Assembly: GCF_031312535.1 (NCBI RefSeq)
Contig: NZ_CP133594.1
Location: forward strand, 1,426,001-1,490,000
Direction of reading: 5' to 3'
Length of the DNA stretch: 64,000 nt
Source of the DNA: Methanolobus mangrovi
GTDB lineage: Archaea; Halobacteriota; Methanosarcinia; Methanosarcinales; Methanosarcinaceae
Under the pieces are notes generated by a model. That model made no database searches, was not told the origin of the DNA, and was given only the letters and a program-made list of their open reading frames with translations. The position numbers and the translations under genes were made by a program. Positions 35,014-46,012 of this stretch are shown here, one piece after another. Numbering within the stretch: the stretch's first letter is position 1; the number at the start of each line of letters is the position of its first letter.

Positions 35014-35157
35014 TTATTTTATGCGTATGAAAGCCTGACCACATGAGGAATAGAAACCTTCTTCTTCCTTTTGTAGAGAGGAATTCACATCAGATGCTGA
35101 CATCTGCATGTCCGTATAGGCGTCATCTTTCTGCTTCAATTGCATGCCAGTAACCAT
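35014..35157 (-). CDS. Possible 47-aa small protein
   Basis: ATG 35157 is preceded on the minus strand by GAGGGAAATT, a fair Shine-Dalgarno. About 45 nt further upstream is a TATA-like TTTATATAAATGG region (around 35197-35210). The product is polar, with KEEEGFYSSCGQAFIRIK at the C-terminus and one Cys. No family recognised. The promoter and ribosome site together make it plausible; otherwise the 34960-35332 interval is non-coding. Confidence 0.35.
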   Translation of the reverse strand: MVTGMQLKQKDDAYTDMQMSASDVNSSLQKEEEGFYSSCGQAFIRIK

Positions 35158-35332
35158 AATTTCCCTCGTCGATTTAAGAATTCAATAATAAAACCATTTA
35201 TATAAATATATTAATTTATTATATATAAACATTCTTTTAATCAGGTTCAAGCTAAACGAATATATCATATATTAATGCGGCATTATTCCGGGTAAACAAA
35301 TTACCACAGAATCTCAAAGACAGGATGAAGAC
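35158..35332. promoter_or_regulatory. AT-rich divergent promoter region
   Basis: Runs of TATATAAATATATTAATTTATTATATATAAAC at 35198-35230 (described here by position; key element TTTATATA on the minus strand, TATATATAAAC on the plus) could serve both the small minus-strand ORF and the HAD gene at 35333. No gene is seen. Confidence 0.4.
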
Positions 35333-36037
35333 ATGAAAGAAAAAAAGATAAAAGGCGTCATTTTTGATATGGACAACACCCTTTTTGATTTTGTGAAAGC
35401 CAAAATAGCTGCCTGTACGGCCATTATAAAACATATTGGAACAGGTGACCCACATGAGCTATTATCTTATTTCCGCAGGGATAAGTATGGATTTGAGGAC
35501 GTGGAAAATATCAGTGATTACCTGGTAGAATATGACTTATACTCTCAAGAGATTTTCCAGGAATGCTGTACGATATACCAGAGAGAGAAGATCCACACCA
35601 TTGAACTTTATCCTGATGTGAAAAGAACCATGCTTGAGCTAAAGAGCATGGAACTTAGTATTGGAATACTCACAGATGCCGACAAAATGAATGCCCGAAA
35701 AAGGCTTCAGAAAGTTGATCTGTGTGGTTGCTTTGATTCCCTTTTCACTTTCGATATGACAGGATGGAAGAAGCCTTCCCATGAACCTTTCATGTATGCA
35801 CTTGATTCAATGGGACTTGCGGCTCATGAAACTCTTTTTGTGGGAGACAGTCTCCGAAGGGACATCAGCCCATCAAAACAAATCGGGATGATGGCCGTGT
35901 ATGCAGTATATGGAGACTGCAACCCCCCTGTTGACAGTCAATTCGTAGAAGAAAAACCAGACCATGTGATCAATAATTTCAGGGACCTGCTCGCAATCAT
36001 TCAGAATGGGAATAAATGTGAAAATGACGGAATATGA
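35333..36037 (+). CDS. HAD-superfamily hydrolase (phosphoglycolate phosphatase-like)
   Basis: The 234-aa protein has the four HAD motifs: I VIFDMDNTLFDF, II GILTDAD, III around GWKKPSHEPF (Lys) and IV FVGDSLRRDI. A cap domain lies between motifs I and II. Length and pattern fit small-molecule phosphatases of subclass I. The substrate cannot be told. The 3' end overlaps the next gene, so they are co-transcribed. Confidence 0.88.
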   Translation: MKEKKIKGVIFDMDNTLFDFVKAKIAACTAIIKHIGTGDPHELLSYFRRDKYGFEDVENISDYLVEYDLYSQEIFQECCTIYQREKIHTIELYPDVKRTMLELKSMELSIGILTDADKMNARKRLQKVDLCGCFDSLFTFDMTGWKKPSHEPFMYALDSMGLAAHETLFVGDSLRRDISPSKQIGMMAVYAVYGDCNPPVDSQFVEEKPDHVINNFRDLLAIIQNGNKCENDGI

Positions 36038-37232
36038 TGTAATTGTTGTCGGAGCCGGGCCTATCGGCTCAACTGCCGCAAGGTATGCTTCCATGCACGG
36101 GGCACGGACATTGATGGTAGAAGACCATGCATTTGTAGGAAGCCCCGTGGGATGCACCGGACTGCTAAGTACCCGGGCCGTCAGTGAATGTGATCTCAAG
36201 CCCTCGGGTGATTTTGTATTTAATTCAGTAAGAGGTGCCTTTGTGCATCCGATGAATGGAGACTGTCTGCCCATAGACGGGAAAAAGACAAAGGCCTATG
36301 TTGTTTCCAGGAAGATGTTCGACCGCCGTCTTGCTGCCATGGCAATTGAAAAAGATGTTGACCTGTGGCTGAACTCAAGAGTAAATGGTATTGAAAAAGC
36401 AGACGGCAAACAAAGAGTATCATTAGTCAGAAATGGACAATCTGAAACAGTAGAAGCAAAGGTTGTCATCGCTGCAGACGGTGTTCGCAGCAAGGTGGCA
36501 AAAATGGCGGGCCTTGGAAATGTTAGTAAGGTATTGTCAGGAATACAGGCAGAAGTACCTTATCGTTCAGATGATACCGATTTTGTGGAATTGTTCGTTG
36601 GTTCACAGGCACCTGGTTTCTTTGCATGGTCAGTTCCTGTGGATGAGAACATTTCCCGCATAGGGATGGCAATTGACCCTAAATACCAGCATGCGGCCGT
36701 AGCGAGTCAGACCCTTGAGAAACTGCTGGCAAATAATCCCCATATTGCCTCGAGATATGGAGGAGGAAAACTTGACCTTGTGATGGGAGGAATACCCCTC
36801 GGACCACTTGAAAAGACATACTCTGATGGTGTACTTGTGGTTGGGGATGCAGCCGGGCAGGTAAAGCCCACATCCGGCGGAGGAATATATACAGGCGCAG
36901 TCTGTGCGAAGATAGCAGGGGAAATAGCCGCAAAAGCTGTTGCTGAAGAAGACAGTTCAGTGAGTTTCCTCTCTGAGTATGATAAAAGATGGCGGACTGA
37001 AATTGGAAAAGAGCTTGCAATGGGCATGAGAATACACCGCTTTATCGGTGGACTTGATGACAATGAGCTTGACGGACTGATAGGTTCTATGAACAATCCC
37101 GCTATACTTGACACCATAACACGCTATGGGGACATGGACCATCCATCAATACTCATAAAGAAAATGTTGCACCCTTCAAGATCGGTGCATATGTTAAAGG
37201 TCTTTGGCGCATTTGCAAAAGCTGTTCTTTGA
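36024..37232 (+). CDS. Geranylgeranyl reductase family flavoprotein
   Basis: The ~402-aa FAD protein starts MTEYDVIVVGAGPIGSTAARYASMHG. Further family features are SPVGCTGLLSTRAV, VIAADGVRSKVAKM and the DGVLVVGDAAGQVKPTSGGGIYTGAVCAKIAGE segment. Archaeal members saturate the isoprenoid chains of membrane lipids (digeranylgeranylglycerophospholipid reductase) or other prenyl groups; which substrate is not decided here. ATG 36006 is six codons upstream in frame; 36024 is favoured by family alignment. It overlaps the HAD gene. Confidence 0.88.
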   Translation: MTEYDVIVVGAGPIGSTAARYASMHGARTLMVEDHAFVGSPVGCTGLLSTRAVSECDLKPSGDFVFNSVRGAFVHPMNGDCLPIDGKKTKAYVVSRKMFDRRLAAMAIEKDVDLWLNSRVNGIEKADGKQRVSLVRNGQSETVEAKVVIAADGVRSKVAKMAGLGNVSKVLSGIQAEVPYRSDDTDFVELFVGSQAPGFFAWSVPVDENISRIGMAIDPKYQHAAVASQTLEKLLANNPHIASRYGGGKLDLVMGGIPLGPLEKTYSDGVLVVGDAAGQVKPTSGGGIYTGAVCAKIAGEIAAKAVAEEDSSVSFLSEYDKRWRTEIGKELAMGMRIHRFIGGLDDNELDGLIGSMNNPAILDTITRYGDMDHPSILIKKMLHPSRSVHMLKVFGAFAKAVL

Positions 37233-37247
37233 ATGAGTGAGTTCACC

Positions 37248-37760
37248 CTAGTAGATACTTACGCCTTTTACGGAATCCAGTTTGAGCAGTTCTTCCACAA
37301 TGCTGCCCGGAACCTTGGTATCTGTAATTATGGTTAGTTTTGCCTCAGTGACAAAGAAAGGATCATCAGATACTGCCTGTCGGATACTGATATTGTGCTG
37401 CGCTATAACCGTGGAGACCTCAGAGATTATTCCTTTGTGGGAAGCATCATCTGGTGTGATAATCACAACACCCTGTCCCATCAGAGGCGCAACATCACGA
37501 AGGAAAGGTATTGATCTCACATTCTGGAAGACCTTTCTCAGCAGTTCATCGGAAAGTATTACTTCGGTAGTGGAATCCACAACACGCCTGTCAACACCTG
37601 CTTCCCTTGCAAGTTGTGTGTGTGCTATCTCTATGGCACCTGAGGTAACCTTGCCCTCATCATTGACCTGAAAACCACGTTCAAAAATAAGCTTTAAGAC
37701 CTTTTGCTGGGCAGGGTATTTTTCAAACTTGCTGAGTAATGTGCTCCACATATTCATCAT
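37248..37760 (-). CDS. HTH-ACT domain regulator of amino-acid metabolism
   Basis: The 170-aa protein has an N-terminal winged-helix-like part (AREAGVDRRVVDSTTEVILSDELL) and a C-terminal ACT domain (GIISEVSTVIAQHNISIRQAVS...SIVEELLKLDSVKGVSIY). This layout matches a conserved archaeal family predicted to regulate amino-acid metabolism through ligand binding by ACT. AAAGGATT precedes the ATG. It is convergent with the reductase and divergent from the LeuA-family gene at 38015, a possible target. Confidence 0.8.
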   Translation of the reverse strand: MMNMWSTLLSKFEKYPAQQKVLKLIFERGFQVNDEGKVTSGAIEIAHTQLAREAGVDRRVVDSTTEVILSDELLRKVFQNVRSIPFLRDVAPLMGQGVVIITPDDASHKGIISEVSTVIAQHNISIRQAVSDDPFFVTEAKLTIITDTKVPGSIVEELLKLDSVKGVSIY

Positions 37761-38014
37761 GTAATCCTTTAAATTATAAAGATTTAAGGTTAATTAAATA
37801 TGATACGGACTAATAGAATATAGATAACTTGACAAAGAAAAGACATTTTAAGTATGAGGTCGTGTATAACATTCTGTAATTCATCTTTCAATAAAGATAA
37901 TCATCCGGATTATAATCGTTTTCTGATGTGATATTAGAATATTGACATTAACTCATTTCTACAATTGATCATAAATTCCGGGATCTTCACGATTTACACC
38001 AAAGGAGGTATTGA
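37761..38014. promoter_or_regulatory. Divergent promoter region between ACT regulator and LeuA-family gene
   Basis: The interval has TATA-like CTTTATAATTTAAAGG close to the regulator start (minus) and ends in AAAGGAGGTATTGA, a strong ribosome site for ATG 38015. Several AT-rich stretches lie between. No gene or clear operator was found. Confidence 0.45.
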
Positions 38015-39370
38015 ATGAAAATATACAAAGATTATGAAGACCTTCCAAAAATAAAATTGCCACTTGGGCAGGAAGTATCTATTAGCGACAGCACGATCAG
38101 GGACGGAGCACAGATGCCCGGTATTGTGATGAAAAGCCAGCAGAAGTTCCAGATATACAATTACCTGCACAAGATAGGGATAGAAAAACTTGAGACTTTT
38201 GTCTATAACGACAGAGATAGAAAAGCTATCAAACTCATGATGGATCAAGGATATGAATTCCCCGAGATCACCGGATGGGCACGTGCAAACCCTGCTGATA
38301 TCGATATGGTCCTCAACATTGACGGCATAGAAGAAACCGGCATTCTGATGTCAGTCTCTGACCCACACATCTTTGATAAGATGGGACTGCCTACACGTGA
38401 GGCAGCCGAAGAAAAATACCTCACTGCACTTCAGTATGCAGTAGACCATGGTCTGCGCACCAGAGCACATATCGAAGATATGACCCGTGCTGACAATTAT
38501 GATTTCACATACCCACTTGTTAAGAAGATAATGGACATCGACCCTGATTGTACCATTCGTATATGTGACACTATCGGATTCGGAATACCATTTGTTGGCG
38601 TTGATGAGCCATTCGGCATGCCTTCAATTGTACAATACCTGAAGGATGAGCTCAATGTGAAGAACATCGAGACCCACTGTCACGATGACTTTGGTCTTGC
38701 TGTTGCCAACTCCATTGCAGGATACTGGCACGGTGCAAACTGGTCAAACGTGACCTTCCTGGGAATAGGAGAAAGGGCAGGTAATGCAGAGATGGAGAAA
38801 CTCCTGCTATTCCTTGCAAGACGCATAGAAGGATTTGACAAGTATAACCTTGAATGTCTTGTAGAATTTGCAAAGTTCATGGAAAGAGAGATTGGTATTC
38901 GTGTACCAAGGAACAAGTCAGTTGTGGGCAACAATGTATTCGCCCATGAATCAGGCATCCACTCTGCAGGCGTCATCAAGAACCCATTCACATACGAACC
39001 ATATCCACCTGAGATCGTCGGTGGAAAAAGGATATTCCTCATAGGTGACTCCTCTGGTATAGAAGTACTGAGGTATAAGGTACAGGAAACACTGAATGAA
39101 CTGATGGATGTAGAGATAGAGATAGGAAAGGACGACAAGCGTCTGCGAGCTATCCAGGCTGAGATCCAGAAGCTCTACAATGATGAGAAAAGGGTTTCCT
39201 GCATATCCGATGAAGAGGTCATGGCGTACGTGAAGAAGTACTTCATGTTCAACCCCATGGTCAGCAAGGACATGCACCGCAAGGAAGATGAAGAGAACGG
39301 TGACGAAGATTCAGATTCAAACGACACTTTAGGAAACACTAAAGCCCGTATGCATGATCTTGTAGACTGA
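38015..39370 (+). CDS. LeuA/AksA-family alpha-ketoacid condensing enzyme
   Basis: The 451-aa protein is of the DRE-TIM family of isopropylmalate, citramalate and homocitrate synthases: SISDSTIRDGAQMPGI (catalytic R, metal D), metal-binding H-x-H in IETHCHDDFGLAVANS, and LGIGERAGNAEMEKLLLFL. It lacks the regulatory LeuA C-terminal domain and instead ends in a ~45-residue acidic tail (KEDEENGDEDSDSND). Homocitrate synthase (AksA, coenzyme B pathway) or a paralogue of unknown substrate is likely. AAAGGAGG precedes the ATG. A hairpin terminator follows. Confidence 0.82.
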   Translation: MKIYKDYEDLPKIKLPLGQEVSISDSTIRDGAQMPGIVMKSQQKFQIYNYLHKIGIEKLETFVYNDRDRKAIKLMMDQGYEFPEITGWARANPADIDMVLNIDGIEETGILMSVSDPHIFDKMGLPTREAAEEKYLTALQYAVDHGLRTRAHIEDMTRADNYDFTYPLVKKIMDIDPDCTIRICDTIGFGIPFVGVDEPFGMPSIVQYLKDELNVKNIETHCHDDFGLAVANSIAGYWHGANWSNVTFLGIGERAGNAEMEKLLLFLARRIEGFDKYNLECLVEFAKFMEREIGIRVPRNKSVVGNNVFAHESGIHSAGVIKNPFTYEPYPPEIVGGKRIFLIGDSSGIEVLRYKVQETLNELMDVEIEIGKDDKRLRAIQAEIQKLYNDEKRVSCISDEEVMAYVKKYFMFNPMVSKDMHRKEDEENGDEDSDSNDTLGNTKARMHDLVD

Positions 39371-39417
39371 ACTTAAAAAAAATGACTGCTTTCATTAATG
39401 ACAGCAAATAATTATTT

Positions 39418-39448
39418 TTGGTGGAAATATCCACCAAGACTCTTTTTT
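39418..39448 (+). terminator. Terminator of the LeuA-family gene
   Basis: TTGGTGGA and TCCACCAA form an 8-bp stem with loop AATA, followed after GACTC by T6. It is about 50 nt after the stop. Confidence 0.7.
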
Positions 39449-39486
39449 AATTAGTAAATTAATTTAAAAAAGTATAGGAGATGAAA

Positions 39487-39573
39487 TTACTTCATCTCAG
39501 CTTCGACGTACTTTGCAATAGCTTCGGTCATTTCGCTCATCTTTGCATTGCCGCAGGCGCTGGATATTAGATA
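39487..39573 (-). pseudogene. C-terminal remnant of a gene truncated at the icd cassette
   Basis: On the minus strand 28 codons are open before a TAA stop and read as good protein (SSACGNAKMSEMTEAIAKY, then VEAEMK). The frame is cut upstream by TAG at 39574-39576, directly at the terminator of icd. No start is possible. Behind the stop is a hairpin (39478-39498, GAGATGAA/TTCATCTC) followed on the minus strand by T6, so this looks like the true 3' end of a former gene. The family was not recognised. The 5' part was not found on the other side of icd. Confidence 0.5.
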
Positions 39574-39577
39574 CTAA

Positions 39578-39603
39578 AAAGCCCCTGCCGAAACCGGGGC
39601 TTT
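39578..39603 (-). terminator. Bacterial-style intrinsic terminator of icd
   Basis: AAAGCCCC and GGGGCTTT form a GC-rich stem, followed on the minus strand by a T-run (CTTTTTAG). It is 20 nt beyond the icd stop. This classic rho-independent form contrasts with the AT-rich hairpins elsewhere in the window and supports a bacterial origin of the gene. Confidence 0.75.
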
Positions 39604-39624
39604 CCTTTTGTTCCCACAATAAAA

Positions 39625-41871
<2,247 letters not shown>

Positions 41872-42025
41872 TTAATATTGCTCAAAATCAATACGTTTTT
41901 TAACAAATTGTAATTTGACAGGAATCGTAAATTATAATATGAAAATTCAAATCGCTTTATTGACGACGACATCATATATATTTCATACCCAGAAAGCAAA
42001 CATGGGTACTAAAAAAATTGAAAGT

Positions 42026-42259
42026 TTATTCCTTACAATAAAGACCCATGACCTTTGCAAGGTTCAATAGTCTCAGGATGGTCACTGCGATAACAAAAGC
42101 AAATCCAAGTATCACAATTACCAGGATAGCAGCCCTCTCCATGGAAATATCCGTATTCAGCAGCATGAAAGAAGTAATGGATACAATCATCAACTGACCA
42201 AGCAACGAAAGCAGACTGAGCCATACTTCCTTCCTTGTCAAAAAGGGCTTCAAGTTCAT
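42026..42259 (-). CDS. Small membrane protein, two predicted helices
   Basis: The 77-aa product has two hydrophobic segments (~13-34, WLSLLSLLGQLMIVSITSFMLL, and ~43-64, AAILVIVILGFAFVIAVTILRLL). The N-terminus is positive (MNLKPFLTRKEVW). No family recognised. The ribosome site is weak (ACAGG). It lies alone between icd and the TIM-barrel hydrolase; the hydrophobic pattern makes it likely to be real. Confidence 0.55.
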   Translation of the reverse strand: MNLKPFLTRKEVWLSLLSLLGQLMIVSITSFMLLNTDISMERAAILVIVILGFAFVIAVTILRLLNLAKVMGLYCKE

Positions 42260-42365
42260 AGGCCTGTATTGATGTTACGGTCATTTATAGCTATTCACGG
42301 TCAACAATGGTCATCCGAATCATATGGCATTACAATTTTAGGTAAGTAACAACATACAGAACAGC

Positions 42366-43208
42366 ATGAAACAGAGTTTCCCCATAACGGACGAGCACAT
42401 GCACATTGACCCAAGGGCAAAAGGTCTCAAAGCTGTAAAGGAGTTCCAGAACACAGGCGGAACACATATTTTTCTTGTTATGAAACCAAGCTGGACCCTT
42501 GGTATAAAGGTCACGAAGCCTGAAGACCAGATCGCAGTCTTTGAAGAAACCGTTAACATCTCACGCCAGATCAATGAAACAGGCGTTACATCATTCCCGG
42601 TTCTGGGAGTGCATCCGGCAGAGATTTCAAAGCTAACCGAATACATGGAACTTCAAAAAGCTGTTGAAACCATGAAGGGTGGACTGGACATTGCGGCGGA
42701 CTATGTGAAAAGAGGACTTGCTGTGGGACTTAAGAGCGGAAGACCGCATTACCCGGTAAGCCCTGAAGTGTGGAATGCTTCAAATGAGGTTATGGAATAT
42801 GCATTCACGCTGGCCGCTGACCTTGACTGTGCCGTACAGTTACACACAGAAAATGTAGGGGAGCCGGAACTTATCGACATAACAGAACGGGCAAAAAAGA
42901 CCGGCATCAAACTGCACAAAGTGGTCAAACATTACGCACCGCCACTTGTTGATATTTGTGAACGCCTGGGCATATTCCCCGGAGTGCTGGCAGGCAAAGA
43001 TGCCATTGAGGAAGCACTGCAACAGGGTACGCGGTTCATGATGGAAACCGATTATATAGATGACCCCGAAAGGCCAGGAGCGGTGCTCGGACCAAAAACA
43101 ATACCAAGAAAGACATTGAAGCTTGTAGAACAGTTTGGAGAAGAACCTTTCTGGAAGATCCATAAAGAAAATCCCGAAAAGGTCTACGACGTTGATATCG
43201 AGCTCTAG
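42366..43208 (+). CDS. TatD-like TIM-barrel metal-dependent hydrolase
   Basis: The 280-aa protein has the metal motifs H-x-H (ITDEHMHIDP), LGVHPAEIS, VQLHTEN, LHKVVKHYAPP and the late Asp in METDYIDDPERPG. This matches a conserved archaeal family of predicted TIM-barrel hydrolases related to TatD. Substrate unknown. No strong Shine-Dalgarno. Its 3' end overlaps the convergent glycerate kinase by 4 nt. Confidence 0.82.
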   Translation: MKQSFPITDEHMHIDPRAKGLKAVKEFQNTGGTHIFLVMKPSWTLGIKVTKPEDQIAVFEETVNISRQINETGVTSFPVLGVHPAEISKLTEYMELQKAVETMKGGLDIAADYVKRGLAVGLKSGRPHYPVSPEVWNASNEVMEYAFTLAADLDCAVQLHTENVGEPELIDITERAKKTGIKLHKVVKHYAPPLVDICERLGIFPGVLAGKDAIEEALQQGTRFMMETDYIDDPERPGAVLGPKTIPRKTLKLVEQFGEEPFWKIHKENPEKVYDVDIEL

Positions 43209-44530
43209 AACCTGTCAACAAGGACCATATAGATATCCATTACATTGGTGCCTGTCGGACCTGTAGTTATAAGGTCACCTGTTTCCTTGAAGAAAACATA
43301 GGAATTGTTGTCATAAAGCTCGTGTCTTGCATCGATCTGCAGATTTTTCCCCCGCTGTACAGTATCACCGTCTGCAAAGGCACCGGCATGATCAGTAGTG
43401 CCATCATTGCCATCCGTACCGGCCGCAAGCAAAAGAACTCCTTCAAGATCGGAAACCTCTATACCAAAAGAAAGAGCCATTTCCTGACATCTTCCACCCA
43501 GCCCCTTTCCTTTCATAGTAACTGTAGTCTCACCGCCAGCAAGAATACATGCAGGAAGTGGCAAAGGAGTACCTCTTAACCTTTCTTCCCTTGCAATTGA
43601 AGCAAAGACCTTTGCAACCTCCCTTGCCTCACCAACTATGGATGAAGAAAGGACCATGGTATTATACCCTAGCTCAGATGCCTTTTTTTGTGCTTCCTGT
43701 AAAGCAAGGGCATTATTGCCAACCAGATAATGAGAGGTTTTTTCAAAAACAGTGGCTCCCAATTTAGGAGTTTCCTCTATCACGCCTTCAAGACCATCTT
43801 CAAGCAAGCCGCTCACAGCAGGAGATAATTTCAGATCGTACCTTTCCACGATCTCATTGAACTCACTAAAAGTGGATGTGTCGGGAACGGTAGGTCCGGA
43901 TGCAATAACATCCAGCGGATCCCCTACAACATCGGAAAGAATGAGACTCACAGATTCAGAAGGATAGGCCATTTTGGCAAGTCCGCCACCTTTTATGGAA
44001 CATAGGTGCTTTCTTATTGTGTTAAGTTCATCAATTGTAGCACCGGCACGCGTGAGATAATCGGTGAGTTTTACAATATCAGTTATAGCTACGCCTTTAC
44101 GCGGAAGCGTGATAAGAGCCGAACCGCCACCGGAGATAAGGAAAAATATAAGGTCCTTCTCACCAGTGCGCTCAAGAAAACTATGAACTATTTTCCCTGC
44201 AGCAACGCTATGTTCATCTGGCATCGGGTGACCTGACTCATAGACCTTCATCTTTACAAGTGAACCACCAAAACCATGTTTAGTTACAGCGATGCCATCT
44301 GTAAGAGAATCACCAAGGATATCCTCAATTGCTTTTGACATGGATATCGCAGCTTTTCCGAAGGCTACGGCATATATGTTATTATAACGTGAAAGGTCAT
44401 AGGAACGATTATTGATGATAATATTCTTACCATCCTTGTTCATAGCCCTGTAAATACAGGCAGAAGGATCCACTGCAGAGATTGCCTCTGACAATATAGA
44501 ATTAGCATCGTTTCTCATTTTTTCAGCCAT
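43205..44530 (-). CDS. Glycerate 2-kinase (DUF4147/MOFRL type)
   Basis: The 441-aa protein phosphorylates glycerate to 2-phosphoglycerate. Visible are AVAFGKAAISMSKAIEDIL, ESGHPMPDEHS, FFLISGGGSALIT, the C-terminal MOFRL region (ILAGGETTVTMKGKGLGGRCQEMALSF) and AAGTDGNDGTTDHAGAFADG. Length is normal. It may feed glycolysis/gluconeogenesis together with the pyruvate kinase at 50277. ATG 44518 (MRND) is an alternative start. Confidence 0.92.
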   Translation of the reverse strand: MAEKMRNDANSILSEAISAVDPSACIYRAMNKDGKNIIINNRSYDLSRYNNIYAVAFGKAAISMSKAIEDILGDSLTDGIAVTKHGFGGSLVKMKVYESGHPMPDEHSVAAGKIVHSFLERTGEKDLIFFLISGGGSALITLPRKGVAITDIVKLTDYLTRAGATIDELNTIRKHLCSIKGGGLAKMAYPSESVSLILSDVVGDPLDVIASGPTVPDTSTFSEFNEIVERYDLKLSPAVSGLLEDGLEGVIEETPKLGATVFEKTSHYLVGNNALALQEAQKKASELGYNTMVLSSSIVGEAREVAKVFASIAREERLRGTPLPLPACILAGGETTVTMKGKGLGGRCQEMALSFGIEVSDLEGVLLLAAGTDGNDGTTDHAGAFADGDTVQRGKNLQIDARHELYDNNSYVFFKETGDLITTGPTGTNVMDIYMVLVDRF

Positions 44531-44573
44531 ATGGTATCATCCGTATTTAAAGTATTACAAGGATTTGATGGAT

Positions 44574-45242
44574 TCAGGAACGACTGTATACTCCAATCAG
44601 TTCCCCGTAAGCAATAACATGACCTTTCATGGCATCTTCCACAAGACTCCTGTCAGAACCACTTTCAATACCCAGGTCCGTGTCAAGTGCATAGAATTTG
44701 AAGAAATACCTGTGAGTGCCTGAAGGAGGACATGGACCGGTGTAAGACACCTTATTTGCACCATTTGCTCCCTCTATACCCGGAATACTGTTTTCAGCAA
44801 TTTGCGTTTCAGGGTCGATATTCCAGACAACCCAGTGTGTAAAAGTTCCAATTGGTGCATCAGGGTCATCCATGATCAATAAAAGCGAGACTGTATCCCC
44901 TGAAACACCAAGTGCCTCCAGTGGAGGATTGATATTGTCCCCATCACAAGTATATATTTCCGGAATAAAACTTCCATTTTCAAAAGCAGAACTGGATATG
45001 GATAATGCACCTATAGAGCCATTACCGGATAGAGTATCTTCCAGCATGGAAGAATTTGTCGCAGAATTGTTAGTCTCATATACATCAGGAACAACATCAG
45101 GATCTTCACCGGAGGGTTCCACACAACCTGAAAAAGATAAAGTTAGTAACAATAGCAATATTATTGCCGATATTGTGATTAAACGGCAAATAAGTCTGCC
45201 ATCGTCTTTTAAACATTGATATGACTGGCTAAACCCTGGCAT
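44574..45242 (-). CDS. PEBP (YbhB/YbcL) family lipoprotein
   Basis: An N-terminal hydrophobic segment is followed by a lipobox (TLSFSGC), giving a predicted membrane-anchored extracytoplasmic protein. The PEBP domain shows FIPEIYTCDGDNINPPLEAL, LIMDDPDAPIGTFTHWVVWNI and YTGPCPPSGTHRYFFKFYALD. Length from ATG 45242 is 222 aa; the frame opens 7 codons earlier. Function of archaeal PEBP proteins is unknown. Confidence 0.85.
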   Translation of the reverse strand: MPGFSQSYQCLKDDGRLICRLITISAIILLLLLTLSFSGCVEPSGEDPDVVPDVYETNNSATNSSMLEDTLSGNGSIGALSISSSAFENGSFIPEIYTCDGDNINPPLEALGVSGDTVSLLLIMDDPDAPIGTFTHWVVWNIDPETQIAENSIPGIEGANGANKVSYTGPCPPSGTHRYFFKFYALDTDLGIESGSDRSLVEDAMKGHVIAYGELIGVYSRS

Positions 45243-45348
45243 ATTATCCCACAGATAATACACTAATTGCTGTCTATTTATTGTTTTTGGATACAGTGAA
45301 AAATGAATATATTTATGGAATATCAGATTCCGGAGAGTGATTCTGATA

Positions 45349-45534
45349 TTATTCCTCTGGAATTATGATCCATGCAAGCACATATATAAGAAGTCCGGTG
45401 CCTAAACTGAAGAAAGTACCTACAGCCCACAAAAGTCTTACAACTACAGGATCAACTTCAAGATATTCACCAAGACCGGCACATACTCCTGCAAGCATCC
45501 GGTCATTTCTTGAGCGTCTCAATTTATTTTCCAT
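45349..45534 (-). CDS. PspC-domain small membrane protein
   Basis: The 61-aa protein carries the full PspC domain: RLRRSRNDRMLAGVCAGLGEYLEVDPVVVRLLW-like segment and a single membrane helix (LLIYVLAWIIIPEE). GTGGGTAAAT precedes the ATG. In bacteria PspC takes part in envelope stress responses; in archaea it is uncharacterised. Confidence 0.88.
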   Translation of the reverse strand: MENKLRRSRNDRMLAGVCAGLGEYLEVDPVVVRLLWAVGTFFSLGTGLLIYVLAWIIIPEE

Positions 45535-45564
45535 ATTTACCCACCATAACAGTAATGATCAATA

Positions 45565-45921
45565 TCAAAGATCGCAGGTCTTGCAGTTGGTCCCGCAACA
45601 TTCCGGATTATCGAACTGCCATTTAAGACCCCATTTTTTGATGTTCTGCAATATATTCAGGAACTCCTCGCCACTTTCAGTTAGGGAGTATTCTGATTTG
45701 ATAGGAAACACTGAATCATCCACCTTCTTATCAACAAGGCCATGCTCTTCCAGTTCTTTCAATCTTGTAGAAAGGGTTTTCGGGGTCACGTCCTGCAATT
45801 TATTCTTAAGCTCGTTGAACCGTTTATGCCTGTTTTCCCCCTTGTACAACTCGTGCATAATGCATAAAGACCATTTTTTGCCGACAATATCGACCGTTTT
45901 GTAGATAGTACAATCTTTCAT
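45565..45921 (-). CDS. HxlR-family transcriptional regulator with Cys-rich C-terminus
   Basis: The 118-aa winged-helix protein has the HxlR signature (IVGKKWSLCIMHELYKGENRHKRFNELKNKL; VTPKTLSTRLKELEEHGLV). It has one Cys at position 4 and a C-terminal cluster NPECCGTNCKTCDL that could bind metal or an Fe-S cluster or sense thiol state. It is divergent from the sulfite-reductase-like operon, its likely target. Confidence 0.88.
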   Translation of the reverse strand: MKDCTIYKTVDIVGKKWSLCIMHELYKGENRHKRFNELKNKLQDVTPKTLSTRLKELEEHGLVDKKVDDSVFPIKSEYSLTESGEEFLNILQNIKKWGLKWQFDNPECCGTNCKTCDL

Positions 45922-46012
45922 AGTATCTTATAAGAAACCACCCAATATATAAGTGAGTATCCGTAATATACTTATTATCCAGAAAAGAATTTTGGAAGAA
46001 GGAGTGACCAAT
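45922..46012. promoter_or_regulatory. Divergent promoter with inverted repeat, HxlR / sulfite-reductase-like operon
   Basis: A TATA-like AATATATAAG (45944-45953) faces the plus-strand operon. ATAAGT (45949-45954) and ACTTAT (45970-45975) form an inverted repeat around the likely start site, and CTTATAAG (45927-45934) is a palindrome nearer the regulator. GAAGAAGGAG before 46013 is the ribosome site. These repeats are candidate HxlR operators. Confidence 0.5.

Noticed and set aside
39574-39576. TAG before the gene tail read as pyrrolysine codon
   Set aside because: Upstream of the TAG is the icd terminator, not protein-like sequence; no methylamine methyltransferase features.
41915-41938. TTGACA...TATAAT as a bacterial promoter near icd
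   Set aside because: The spacer is 12 nt, too short, and it points away from icd.
42033-42284. 83-codon minus-strand frame overlapping the small membrane protein
   Set aside because: Out-of-frame shadow; the 77-aa frame has two clear hydrophobic helices, this one has none.
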